A stretch of DNA of 64,000 bases from Thermovibrio ammonificans HB-1 (lineage in GTDB: Bacteria > Aquificota > Aquificia > Desulfurobacteriales > Desulfurobacteriaceae). The notes beneath the pieces are model-generated. The model worked only from the letters and a program-made list of their open reading frames with translations, was not told where the DNA came from and searched no databases. Made by a program: the position numbers and the translations under genes. Positions 16,802 to 24,913 of the stretch are shown here, one piece after another. The stretch's first letter is position 1. Each line of letters starts with the position of its first letter. The stretch is from NCBI RefSeq assembly GCF_000185805.1, contig NC_014926.1, positions 1,010,418-1,074,417 on the forward strand, written 5' to 3'.

Positions 16802-18030
16802 GGCTCTCCCTCCAGTTTGGCGTAGTTCTGGTATAGTTTAGCAAAGTCCATAGCGGCAACAGCTGCAATCTCATAACCGCTTATGTAGTAGAGCCAATTG
16901 TTAACCGCAACCGAAGATAGAGCAATCGTTCGGTCTCCAACTTTGAGAAACCCGGTAAACCACTCACACCTACCCTCCGGGTAGCTCTTCTCGGTGAGAG
17001 TTCCGGTCTTTCCACCTATAACGGCATCGGGGTAGCGGCGCCTCAGCTGGAGGAAGTAGCGCCTGCGGGAAACGGTTCCCAGTTTAACAGTGAGCTCCAT
17101 CATACGCTCAATCTCTTTGGCCGTTTCCGGCTTTACAACCCGCCTTATAACTTCCGGCTTAAAAGTGTAAACCACTTTCCCTGTTTTGTTATCGATGATT
17201 TTCTCGATAAAGGTGGGCTTTAACATAACGCCGTTGTTGAGTATCGTTTGGGCGATAACCGCCTGATGAAAAGGGCTCGTGGTTGTATCCCCGAGCCCCG
17301 CGGCCATAAGGGCAAGTTCGTAGCCGTCAAGGGGCTCTCTGTAAATTCCCCAGGGGAAGTTGTAGAGCTTGCTGTTAAAGCCAAAGAGCCTTGCGTATTT
17401 AAGGAGCTTCTCCTTCCCTATGAGCCTGCCGAGGTTGCCGAAAAAGGGGTTGGCAGAGGTGGCAAAAGATTGGGCAAACTCTCTTTTTACCTTAAAGGGA
17501 CTGTTGAGCCAAACGGAGGGAGAACACGAATCTCCAACGCCTCCGCAGACGAGCTCCGTTTTTGGGGTTGCAAGGCCGGAATCTAAGGCGGCGGCGGCAG
17601 TCACTATTTTAAAGGTGGAAGCGGTGGGGTAGGAGCGCTTCATGGCCATATCGGGGTATTCAAGGCTGGAGACAACGGCAACTATCTTACCGGTGTAGGG
17701 TTCCTCCGCGACAAAGGCTCCATACTTTACTTTAAACCTTTTAAATTCGGCCTCTACCTTCTGCTGGAACTGGGGGTCTACGGTGAAAACAACGGTATAA
17801 CGGCCGTTGTTATAGGTGTACCTGCCGTTTTCTAAGGTTGCCTTTTTGAAGAGGCGATACTGCATAGAGAAGTCGGATAGAAGCTCCTTAACAAAGGAGG
17901 GCTCTTTCTGACGGGACTTTACAGGTTTGGTAGGAGCTTCCGGCTTCGTCTCCGTTCCGGTTGTAATAAGGGAGATTCCGAAGGCAAAAACGGTAAGCGT
18001 AAGGAGAATCAGGATAAACTTTCGGCTCAT
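16780..18030 (-). CDS. Penicillin-binding transpeptidase (single-domain class B-like)
   Basis: A 416-residue protein with one N-terminal membrane anchor (about residues 5-22) and a serine transpeptidase domain. The active-site S-T-F-K tetrad (S-x-x-K) is near residue 137, S-A-N (S-x-N) near 191 and G-G-K-T-G-T (K-T-G) near 350. It lacks the long dimerisation/PASTA regions of typical division PBPs, so it resembles short PbpA/MrdA-like or D-D-transpeptidase relatives. It should cross-link peptidoglycan in the periplasm. ATG start with GGAGGAG; divergent from nurA across a 56-base gap. Confidence 0.85.
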   Translation of the reverse strand: MSRKFILILLTLTVFAFGISLITTGTETKPEAPTKPVKSRQKEPSFVKELLSDFSMQYRLFKKATLENGRYTYNNGRYTVVFTVDPQFQQKVEAEFKRFKVKYGAFVAEEPYTGKIVAVVSSLEYPDMAMKRSYPTASTFKIVTAAAALDSGLATPKTELVCGGVGDSCSPSVWLNSPFKVKREFAQSFATSANPFFGNLGRLIGKEKLLKYARLFGFNSKLYNFPWGIYREPLDGYELALMAAGLGDTTTSPFHQAVIAQTILNNGVMLKPTFIEKIIDNKTGKVVYTFKPEVIRRVVKPETAKEIERMMELTVKLGTVSRRRYFLQLRRRYPDAVIGGKTGTLTEKSYPEGRCEWFTGFLKVGDRTIALSSVAVNNWLYYISGYEIAAVAAMDFAKLYQNYAKLEGEPCASSAK

Positions 18031-18050
18031 TACGCTCCTCCTTGCACAGC

Positions 18051-18056
18051 TATAAT
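18051..18056 (+). promoter_or_regulatory. Likely -10 box of nurA operon in PBP/nurA divergent region
   Basis: TATAAT stands 31 bases before the nurA ATG in the short gap separating it from the divergent PBP gene. The complementary strand reads TATTATAG at nearly the same place, so the two promoters may overlap. No strong -35 is visible on either strand. Confidence 0.4.
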
Positions 18057-18086
18057 ATATGCGCCACCTCCGGAGGTTCTACGAAA

Positions 18087-19214
18087 ATGGTAAGAAGAGG
18101 CATAAAGCCCCTCCTCGTTGAAACGGTTATCAAGAGAAAAGAGAAGCTGCTGAAGGCCCTCTCCTTCCTCGACGACTCCTCAAAGAGGGAGATTGAGAAT
18201 ATCTGGAACGAATTTCAAATAGAAAACAGAGAAACTCCGCCGCCTTACACGGTAGCCGCCGTAGACGGAAGCAGAAACAGCGTGCTGTTTGCCGGCTACG
18301 TTGTATACGCCGTAGGGGCCACATCGGTTTTAATCGTCAACGGCAGGAAAGAGGAGAGCTGGGAAAGCTTCTCGGTAGATGTAGACGTCCTAAAGCCCGA
18401 CGAGTTCTCGGAGGCGAGACTAAGAATCCTTATGGGAATCCTCGAGTTTAAAGAGCTCTTAAAGGCCTCCAAGGAGAGCAACATCCTGCTGGTAGACGGC
18501 TCAATCTTAGGGGCAATTCTTCGGCCTACGGTGTTCAACCACGAGCTTCCGCAGGAGCTAAAGAGCCTTGCCTTAGAGCTTTTCAGTCGGGAGGAGCCAG
18601 AACTCCAAGAGCCCATCTGCTCAAAGTCCCTATACGGGGAGCTTGCAAGTTCCCCCTTCATAACCAACAGCAGGGAGTACGCGGCAACGGCCGGCTACCT
18701 GGAGTACCTTGAATACCTGGATACCCTCAGGAGGCTCCTTGAGAGCTTCCCCGGCGACGTTGTTGCCGTTTCCAAACGCTCAAGCTCGAGCCTTTACAGG
18801 CTCAGTCCGTCGCTTTCAGACGTGGCCCTGCTCAACGCCGCCCAACTCCCCCCGGGCTTTTCAGACCCCGTAGACATAACCCTCGACCAGGAGAAGAAAT
18901 TCCAGTTCCCCGACCCCTTCGAGGAGGCCTTCAGGGGGCTTTCGTTCATCACCTTTTTCGTGAAACTCAAGCCCGGAGCACCGGTCCTGAAGGTTGAGCT
19001 CCTTACAGGAAAAAGGTCGGTTCTGCTTGCGGAAGAGAAAAAAGAGGTGTGCAAAAAGGTACTGGAACTCCTTGGTTACTTCGAGATAGACGGATACCCC
19101 TGGCCTCTGAGGGAGGTTCACGAGCTCGTGAAAATTAAAAACGGCGACGTCCAAGAGCTTCTAAACATCCTAAAATTCCAAGGGATAACCGGGAGGGAAG
19201 GCCTTGGGGAGTAA
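18087..19214 (+). CDS. nurA: NurA-domain 5'-3' nuclease
   Basis: A 375-residue protein with the NurA metal-site motifs. A-A-V-D-G-S (about residue 55) and I-L-L-V-D-G-S (about 135) each supply an acidic ligand, and V-A-V-S-K-R-S-S-S-S-L-Y follows near 230. NurA trims DNA ends for recombination, in archaea together with the HerA helicase. No herA is in this window. I start at the ATG at 18087 (GGAGG at 18072-18076); a longer TTG-started reading extends across the promoter. The operon continues with a methyltransferase and mnmH. Presence in a bacterium suggests old exchange with archaea (inference). Confidence 0.78.
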   Translation: MVRRGIKPLLVETVIKRKEKLLKALSFLDDSSKREIENIWNEFQIENRETPPPYTVAAVDGSRNSVLFAGYVVYAVGATSVLIVNGRKEESWESFSVDVDVLKPDEFSEARLRILMGILEFKELLKASKESNILLVDGSILGAILRPTVFNHELPQELKSLALELFSREEPELQEPICSKSLYGELASSPFITNSREYAATAGYLEYLEYLDTLRRLLESFPGDVVAVSKRSSSSLYRLSPSLSDVALLNAAQLPPGFSDPVDITLDQEKKFQFPDPFEEAFRGLSFITFFVKLKPGAPVLKVELLTGKRSVLLAEEKKEVCKKVLELLGYFEIDGYPWPLREVHELVKIKNGDVQELLNILKFQGITGREGLGE

Positions 19215-19884
19215 CCCCTTCAACGGGGGAGCTTTCGAGTACGACGCCTTCTACTCAACTCCCTTCGGGAGAAAGCTCCTGAGGCTGGAGGGTCGGCTCC
19301 TGGAGGAACTACTGAAACCTTACAGGGCCGGCCCCCTGCTCGAAGTGGGCTGCGGAACCGGAGCCTGGATGGAGTTCCTGAAGGGGAAGGGTTTTACCCC
19401 GGTGGTAGGGGTCGATATTTCCCTCCAGATGGTGAAAGTAGCCCGCTCAAAGGGGTTAGAAGTTGTAGTCGGCAACGCCACAGACCTTCCCTTCAAAAAC
19501 CGCTCCTTTAAGGCCTCCTACTTTGTAACGAGCTTAGAGTTCATTGAAAACCCGCTGAAGGCCCTATCGGAGGCGATAAGGGTAACCGAAAAGGCCCTGC
19601 TCATAGGGTTCCTAAACAGACACTCTCTCCTAAACCTGAAAAGGAGGTTAAAGGCCTTACTCGGCCTCAAAACGGTTTACAGACACGCCCGGTTCTTTAC
19701 CCTGAAAGAGGTTAAAGAGCTTGTGGCGAAAGCCGCGGCCCTCTGCGGCACAAGGGTGACCTTTGAAAAATCGCTCTCAACGCTTAATTTCACATTCGGA
19801 AACTTTGCAGTTGAACCGTTAGAGAGGCTCTCTGAAAGGCTACCCACCGGAGCCTTTAAGGCGGCACTGTTCAGGCTGAGGTAG
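19204..19884 (+). CDS. Class I SAM-dependent methyltransferase
   Basis: A 226-residue Rossmann-fold methyltransferase. Motif I L-L-E-V-G-C-G-T-G-A-W is near residue 50, the acidic ribose-binding V-V-G-V-D-I-S follows near 77, and D-L-P-F (post I) near 103. It is of the UbiE/Methyltransf_11 type; the substrate cannot be inferred. The TTG start overlaps the nurA end by 11 bases, with GGGAGGG upstream, and mnmH follows after 2 bases. Confidence 0.85.
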   Translation: MGSNPFNGGAFEYDAFYSTPFGRKLLRLEGRLLEELLKPYRAGPLLEVGCGTGAWMEFLKGKGFTPVVGVDISLQMVKVARSKGLEVVVGNATDLPFKNRSFKASYFVTSLEFIENPLKALSEAIRVTEKALLIGFLNRHSLLNLKRRLKALLGLKTVYRHARFFTLKEVKELVAKAAALCGTRVTFEKSLSTLNFTFGNFAVEPLERLSERLPTGAFKAALFRLR

Positions 19885-19886
19885 AG

Positions 19887-20927
19887 ATGGAGCTCGTAAA
19901 AGAGATAACCGTTGAAGAGGCCCTTAAACGGAAAGTTGCCCTTGTAGACGTTAGAACAAGGGAGGAGTTTGAACAGTTCAGGATACCGGGAGCCTACAAC
20001 GTTCCCCTCTTCACAAAAGAGGAGAAGGAGAAGGTATCAAAGGTCTACTACGAAAAAGGGGAAAAGGCCGCAAGGCTCTACGCCTTAGAGCTTGTGGGGC
20101 CGAAGCTCCACAGAATAGTCCGCTCCATTAAGGAGATAAAGGAGAAAGAAGGGGCAACGGCCGTTTACTGCTGGAGGGGAGGCCTGAGGAGCCTTGCCGT
20201 TGCAACCATATGCAACCTAACGGGGGTGTTCGTCTTCAGGCTGCAGGGGGGCTACAGGGCCTTCAGGCAGTACATCCTCAGGAGAATAGAGGAGATATCG
20301 AAAGAGCTCAACCTGGTTGTTGTTTACGGGCCTACGGGAGTGGGTAAAACCCGTATGCTCAGGGAGCTTCAAGCCGAAGGCCTCCCGATTATAGACCTCG
20401 AAGGCCTTGCCGGCCACAGGGGCTCGGTATTCGGGGGAATCGGACTCAAACAGCCCACACAGAAAATGTTCGACGCCCTACTTTGGCAGGAACTCGAAAG
20501 GCTCAAGAACGCCCCGTTCGTAGTAGTTGAGGGAGAGAGCAAGAAGATAGGGAACCTCCACCTGCCCGACCCCTTCTGGAAGGCCATGGAGCGCGGGCAC
20601 AAACTTTTAATCACCCTTCCCCTCCAGGAGCGGGTCAAAATCTCCATGGAAGACTACATGGTAAACCGGTTCCAGCCGGAGGTCTACCTCAAAGCCCTGA
20701 AGAGAATAGAGAAAATACTGGGAAACGAAAAGTACAGGGAGATTGCAAAGCTCATACAGGAGAGGAACTACCCCGAGGCCGTGAAAGAGCTCATGGTTAA
20801 CTACTACGATAAGCTCTACAGCCGCTCCATTCCCGAAACGGACTCGGTAATAGAGGCCTCAAACTACGAAGAAGCCAAGGAGAGGCTCAAAAACTACCTG
20901 CTCTCCTTGGGAAAGACCCAGCGCTGA
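19887..20927 (+). CDS. mnmH: tRNA 2-selenouridine synthase (SelU/MnmH)
   Basis: This enzyme replaces sulfur of 2-thiouridine at the tRNA wobble base with selenium, using selenophosphate. An N-terminal rhodanese domain (about residues 1-130) has D-V-R-T-R-E-E-F and the catalytic Cys in Y-C-W-R-G-G-L-R-S (about 97). A P-loop domain follows with G-P-T-G-V-G-K-T (about 149-156) and D-L-E-G-L-A-G-H-R-G-S, both family signatures. The length of 346 is typical. Its presence means the organism makes selenophosphate, which bears on the TGA-containing GGDEF gene at 15261. The end overlaps the convergent SPOR gene by 34 bases. Confidence 0.95.
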   Translation: MELVKEITVEEALKRKVALVDVRTREEFEQFRIPGAYNVPLFTKEEKEKVSKVYYEKGEKAARLYALELVGPKLHRIVRSIKEIKEKEGATAVYCWRGGLRSLAVATICNLTGVFVFRLQGGYRAFRQYILRRIEEISKELNLVVVYGPTGVGKTRMLRELQAEGLPIIDLEGLAGHRGSVFGGIGLKQPTQKMFDALLWQELERLKNAPFVVVEGESKKIGNLHLPDPFWKAMERGHKLLITLPLQERVKISMEDYMVNRFQPEVYLKALKRIEKILGNEKYREIAKLIQERNYPEAVKELMVNYYDKLYSRSIPETDSVIEASNYEEAKERLKNYLLSLGKTQR

Positions 20928-22018
20928 GGCCTGTAGGCGCAGTCCCTAACGAAACCTCCCCTTACAACTCTGTTTACACGCCTTTTAAGCCTTTCGGCAT
21001 CCTTAAAGTGCTCCTCAAAGCCCACCCTCAAGGTGTAGAGGTGCCCTATCTTCTCTACCCTTACGTAGGGAAGACCGGCTTTTTGAAGCTTCTCGGCCTT
21101 CCTCTCAAGGGCCCTGAGGTTGGTTCCAGAGGCAACCTGAACGCAGTAGTAGTCCCTTTCGGTAGAGAGAGAAGCTCCCTGGAGCCCCGCCTGAGAGGCT
21201 TCTTTCCTCTGAACAGAAGCGTTTTCGGGCCGGCGGCCGGCCGCAACTTTCTCTCCTTGAGAGAGCTTATACTTGGGAGGCAGAATAATGGGTGTGGGCT
21301 CTTCCTGCACCGCCTCTTTGGCCTCGACTTTCCTCTCAGTTCCCTCCGAGCCCCCTTTTCGAACGGTCTCCTCCTTTGAAACCGGCTCTTCCTTAACGGA
21401 GCTCCGAGGCGGCTCCGGGACGGTTTTGGCAGTTTTACCGGCAGATTCCCTTTCAGCCGGGGCCTCTTCAGTCTGCGACGGGCTCTGCTCTCGGGATTTT
21501 TTACCCGTATCGGTGTAAGTAACAGAAAGGGTGTTGCCGCTTTTCATAAGACCGTTTATAACTTTTGGGGAGAAAAAGAGTATCACGGCAGCCGCCACAA
21601 CCCCTAAGCCTATCAAGAGGAACTTGAGCTTCTTCTTAAACTGGGCGCCCTTTGTGTAGGCCAGAAGCTCCTCCCTAACGGCCTCGTCCTGAGTGTAGTT
21701 CATAAACTCGCTGGGAATGGCAACTATCCGACGCCACAGGTACTCCCTAACGATGAACTTCACTATCCAGTCCTGCTCCTTGTCAAGGTCTGTAAACTCA
21801 CAGTACGTTCCCTCCTCCGTCTTCGTACACCGGAGCTTCAAATCGGGAATAACCACCTCGTAGTAGTTATCAAACGGCACGAGAAGGTCGGCCTCTACCT
21901 CCCCCTCCAGCGGAGCCTCAAGCAAAAGCCCCTTAACTCCCCACTTCTTAACTTTTAACTTCTCTCCCTTAACAATCAGGTAAGCCGGAATCTCAAAAAG
22001 CGGGTTATTTTCCCCCAT
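20894..22018 (-). CDS. SPOR-domain membrane protein
   Basis: 374 residues: a cytoplasmic N-terminal region (about 1-130) of unknown fold, one transmembrane helix (about 132-152), then a low-complexity Glu/Lys/Ser-rich periplasmic linker (about 165-290). A C-terminal SPOR domain (about 297-372) begins Y-Y-C-V-Q-V-A-S-G. SPOR domains bind denuded peptidoglycan glycans at division sites. The long soluble N-terminus is unlike FtsN or DamX, so the full architecture is unassigned. ATG start behind GGGGAG; divergent from amrS. Confidence 0.8.
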   Translation of the reverse strand: MGENNPLFEIPAYLIVKGEKLKVKKWGVKGLLLEAPLEGEVEADLLVPFDNYYEVVIPDLKLRCTKTEEGTYCEFTDLDKEQDWIVKFIVREYLWRRIVAIPSEFMNYTQDEAVREELLAYTKGAQFKKKLKFLLIGLGVVAAAVILFFSPKVINGLMKSGNTLSVTYTDTGKKSREQSPSQTEEAPAERESAGKTAKTVPEPPRSSVKEEPVSKEETVRKGGSEGTERKVEAKEAVQEEPTPIILPPKYKLSQGEKVAAGRRPENASVQRKEASQAGLQGASLSTERDYYCVQVASGTNLRALERKAEKLQKAGLPYVRVEKIGHLYTLRVGFEEHFKDAERLKRRVNRVVRGGFVRDCAYRPQRWVFPKESR

Positions 22019-22067
22019 CGTACTCCCCTTCAGCTTAACTGAGTTTGGTAAGCAATTTTACTACTCT

Positions 22068-22096
22068 TTGAACTTTAAAGTTTTCTAACTTAAATT
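22068..22096 (+). promoter_or_regulatory. Promoter of amrS (TTGAAC-17-TAAATT)
   Basis: TTGAAC (22068-22073) and TAAATT (22091-22096) are separated by exactly 17 bases, upstream of amrS (ATG 22139, GGAGGG before it). The same TAAATT -10 spelling recurs at the hspR promoter (36327), which supports it as a local housekeeping variant. Confidence 0.55.
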
Positions 22097-22138
22097 GAGT
22101 TCCAGAGGGGTAAAGTCCAAACAGATAAGGAGGGAGAG

Positions 22139-23146
22139 ATGCCCACCGTAGAGGCCCGATACTGGGAGAAGTTAGAAGGCGGAAAAGTAAAGTGCACCTT
22201 ATGTCCCAGAAACTGTGTAATACCCGAAGGGGGCAGAGGGTTCTGTTTAGTAAGGCGCAACGCCGGCGGTAAGCTGGTAACAACCGTTTACGGCGAGATA
22301 ACCTCTGCCAACTACGACCCCGTAGAGAAAAAGCCCCTCTACCACTTCTACCCGGGCGCCGTTATCTTCTCGATAGGAACAAACGGCTGCAACCTGGATT
22401 GTAAGTCGTGCCAGAACTGGGAGATTTCCCGACAGGACACACCCCACCTAAGGCAAGTTTTGCCGCCAAACGCCCTGCCCGAGCTTGCCTCCAGGTACGG
22501 CTCAATAGGGGTTGCCTACACCTACAACGACCCGATAATCTGGTTTGAGTTCGTAAAAGACGCGGCCGAAAAAGTGAAAGAGGCCGGCCTGAAGAACGTG
22601 CTCGTAACAAACGGAAACATCTCAATCGAGGCCCTCAGGGAGCTCCTGCCCCTGATAGACGCCTTCAACGTAGACCTCAAAGGCATGGACAGGGAATACT
22701 ACCTTAAGTTCTCCTCCTTCCCGAACCCCAACGTGTGGCAGGTGTGCGAGGAGGTAAAAAAGGCCGGTAAACACTTGGAGCTGACAAAACTGATAGTGCC
22801 GGGGTTCGACAACTTCACGCCGGAGTACTTCGAACGCTTCGGCAGGTGGATAGCCGAAAACCTCGGTAAAGACACTCCGATTCACTACTCCCGCTTCTTC
22901 CCGGCCTACAAGCTCCTAAACACGCCCCCCACACCGGTAGAGGTGATAGACCTTGCCTACGACGTCACAAGAGAGTTCCTCTGGTACGTTTACGTCGGGA
23001 ACGTTATAGAGCCCGAAAGGGAGTCTACCTACTGTCCGCAGTGTGGAGCGCTCCTTGTAAAGAGGGCGGGCTACTCGGTAGAGGTCCTATTTACCCCCGA
23101 CGGCAGGTGTCCCGAGTGCGGCAGGCCGGTAGATTTTGTGTTTTAA
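22139..23146 (+). CDS. amrS: AmmeMemoRadiSam-system radical SAM enzyme
   Basis: A 335-residue PflA-like radical SAM protein. An N-terminal cysteine cluster (C-T-L-C-P-R-N-C) precedes the 4Fe-4S motif C-N-L-D-C-K-S-C (about residues 82-89, C-x3-C-x2-C). A C-terminal zinc-finger-like Y-C-P-Q-C-G ... C-P-E-C-G closes it. These features define the radical SAM member of the AmmeMemoRadiSam group, whose reaction is unknown to me. The AMMECR1 and Memo partners are not in this window. The next gene (PEBP) is 34 bases downstream on the same strand. Confidence 0.9.
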   Translation: MPTVEARYWEKLEGGKVKCTLCPRNCVIPEGGRGFCLVRRNAGGKLVTTVYGEITSANYDPVEKKPLYHFYPGAVIFSIGTNGCNLDCKSCQNWEISRQDTPHLRQVLPPNALPELASRYGSIGVAYTYNDPIIWFEFVKDAAEKVKEAGLKNVLVTNGNISIEALRELLPLIDAFNVDLKGMDREYYLKFSSFPNPNVWQVCEEVKKAGKHLELTKLIVPGFDNFTPEYFERFGRWIAENLGKDTPIHYSRFFPAYKLLNTPPTPVEVIDLAYDVTREFLWYVYVGNVIEPERESTYCPQCGALLVKRAGYSVEVLFTPDGRCPECGRPVDFVF

Positions 23147-23179
23147 AATGGTTTAAAACCCTATCGGGAGAGTGAGAAG

Positions 23180-23638
23180 ATGAGGCTTTTCAGCCCGGCT
23201 TTCGGAAACGGTGAGTACATACCGATTAAATACACCTGCGACGGCGAAAACATCTCTCCGCCGCTGCTGTTCCTCGACCCCCCTTCGGAGGCGGAGAGCT
23301 TCGCCCTGCTGGTAGACGACCCCGACGCCCCCGGAGGGCTCTTTACCCACTGGATAGTCTACGACATACCGGCAGAATTTGAAGGCCTACCGGAAGACCT
23401 CCCTCCGGCCCCCGAGCTGGAGTACGGAATAAAACAGGGGGTAAACGACTTCGGCCGGATAGGCTACGGAGGTCCCTGCCCGCCGCCGGGTAGACCCCAC
23501 AGGTACTTCTTCGTAGTTTTCGCCCTGTCGGTTCCGACCCTGGGGCTGCCTGCCGGAGCAGACAGGCAGGAGTTCTTAAGGGCCCTTGAGGGCAAAGTGA
23601 TAGACCAGGACGAACTTGTAGGCCTATACGGCAGATGA
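23180..23638 (+). CDS. YbhB/YbcL-family PEBP (Raf kinase inhibitor-like) protein
   Basis: A 152-residue phosphatidylethanolamine-binding-protein fold. Markers are P-I-K-Y-T-C-D-G-E-N-I-S-P-P, D-D-P-D-A-P-G-G-L-F-T-H-W (ligand pocket), and G-Y-G-G-P-C-P-P-P-G-R-P-H-R-Y-F-F. Its bacterial function is not established. No signal peptide, so it is cytoplasmic. ATG behind GGGAG. Confidence 0.93.
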   Translation: MRLFSPAFGNGEYIPIKYTCDGENISPPLLFLDPPSEAESFALLVDDPDAPGGLFTHWIVYDIPAEFEGLPEDLPPAPELEYGIKQGVNDFGRIGYGGPCPPPGRPHRYFFVVFALSVPTLGLPAGADRQEFLRALEGKVIDQDELVGLYGR

Positions 23639-23653
23639 TAAATTCTCCCTGCC

Positions 23654-24913
23654 ATGAAGAACTTCTTTATACCCATAGGCGGCGGAAACGAGATAGGGGC
23701 AAGCTGCTACTTTTACAGCGTAAACGGCGTTAACATAGTTGTAGATGCGGGCATCAGGTTCTCAAAGGAGAACCCCTACCCCGACTTCGACCTTTTGAAG
23801 GCCCTTGCCCCGAAGCTCGACGCAATAGTGGTAACCCACGCCCACGTAGACCACTGCGGAGCGGTTCACCTGCTCTCGGAGCTCTACCCGGACACCCCCA
23901 TATACGCAACCTTTGAAACGGCCCAGCTCCTTTCGCTTATGGTCGAAGACGCAATAAAAGTAAGGTACATAGGCGGGGAATCCCAGGAAGAGTGGAGGGA
24001 GTACTCTCTCCTCGACAAGGCCCTCTCCAGGCTCGAGAGGCGGGAGTTTCACGACAAAATAACGGTTAAAGACGTAGAGATAGAGCTCTTCCCCGCAGGC
24101 CACATCCTCGGAGCGGCATCTGTGGTTATCCGCTACGGGGAAGGGGAGTCGGTTTACCACACCGGAGACATCTCCCTCTTCGAACAGAGAACGGTGGGAG
24201 CCGCAGAGCTCCCCGAGCCCAACCCTTCGCTCCTGGTCAGCGAGTCCACCTACCTCCACACCCCCAAGAGGAAGAGCCGCGAAGAGCAGGAAGAGGAGTT
24301 CTACACCGCAGTAAGGCGAACCGTAGAGGGCGGAGGGAAGGTTCTCATACCGGTGTTTGCCCTGGGTAGGGCCCAAGAGATACTGCTCCTGCTCACCGAG
24401 GGGATGAGAAGCGGCAGAATTCCGCCGGTGAGAGTTTTAGTGGACGGCCTGGCAAAAGAGGTCTCCACAATATACGGCTCCTTCCTCGGGAGGTCGTTCT
24501 TCAACTACTACGTGCAGCCCTCTCCGGGCTACGCGGGGGTCCCGTTTAAGGAGGCCTGCAAGCAGAACCTTAAAAGTGCAGACTGCATAGTTTCAACGTC
24601 GGGCATGCTTATGGAGGGCACCCCCTCTTACGTTTACGCCTCTTTACTGGCTCAGGACCCAAAGAGCGCCATACTCTTCAGCGGCTACATGGTGGAAGAG
24701 AGCTTCGGCTACCGACTGCTGAAAGATAGGGAGCTCCTCAGGGCCTTTCGCTGCCGGCTGGAGCGCCACCACTTCTCGGCCCACTCCGGGCAGGAGGAGC
24801 TCAAAAGGCTAACGGAGGAGCTCTCTCCTAAGAAGCTCGCCTTTGTCCACGGCTTCCCGCTCCACACCGGTCAGTCGGAATTCGCCTTCAACAGGGAGGT
24901 GGTGAAGTTTTGA
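23654..24913 (+). CDS. Beta-CASP metallo-beta-lactamase RNase (CPSF/TTHA0252-like)
   Basis: A 419-residue protein with the metallo-beta-lactamase motif H-A-H-V-D-H-C-G-A (about residues 56-64), G-H-I-L-G-A (motif 3) and T-G-D-I-S (motif 4). Beta-CASP motifs follow: P-V-F-A-L-G-R-A-Q-E (A/B region), S-T-S-G-M-L and H-H-F-S-A-H-S-G. It is shorter than RNase J (about 550) and matches the stand-alone CPSF73-like RNases of archaea and some bacteria. Expected role: endo/exonucleolytic RNA processing. Its TGA overlaps the TTG of the next gene, so the two are translationally coupled. Confidence 0.88.
   Translation: MKNFFIPIGGGNEIGASCYFYSVNGVNIVVDAGIRFSKENPYPDFDLLKALAPKLDAIVVTHAHVDHCGAVHLLSELYPDTPIYATFETAQLLSLMVEDAIKVRYIGGESQEEWREYSLLDKALSRLERREFHDKITVKDVEIELFPAGHILGAASVVIRYGEGESVYHTGDISLFEQRTVGAAELPEPNPSLLVSESTYLHTPKRKSREEQEEEFYTAVRRTVEGGGKVLIPVFALGRAQEILLLLTEGMRSGRIPPVRVLVDGLAKEVSTIYGSFLGRSFFNYYVQPSPGYAGVPFKEACKQNLKSADCIVSTSGMLMEGTPSYVYASLLAQDPKSAILFSGYMVEESFGYRLLKDRELLRAFRCRLERHHFSAHSGQEELKRLTEELSPKKLAFVHGFPLHTGQSEFAFNREVVKF

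Noticed and set aside
18065-18076. ACCTCCGGAGGT palindrome at the nurA ribosome site as a control hairpin
   Set aside because: The palindrome has no spacer, so only a 4-bp stem could form. Less convincing than the one at 58744.
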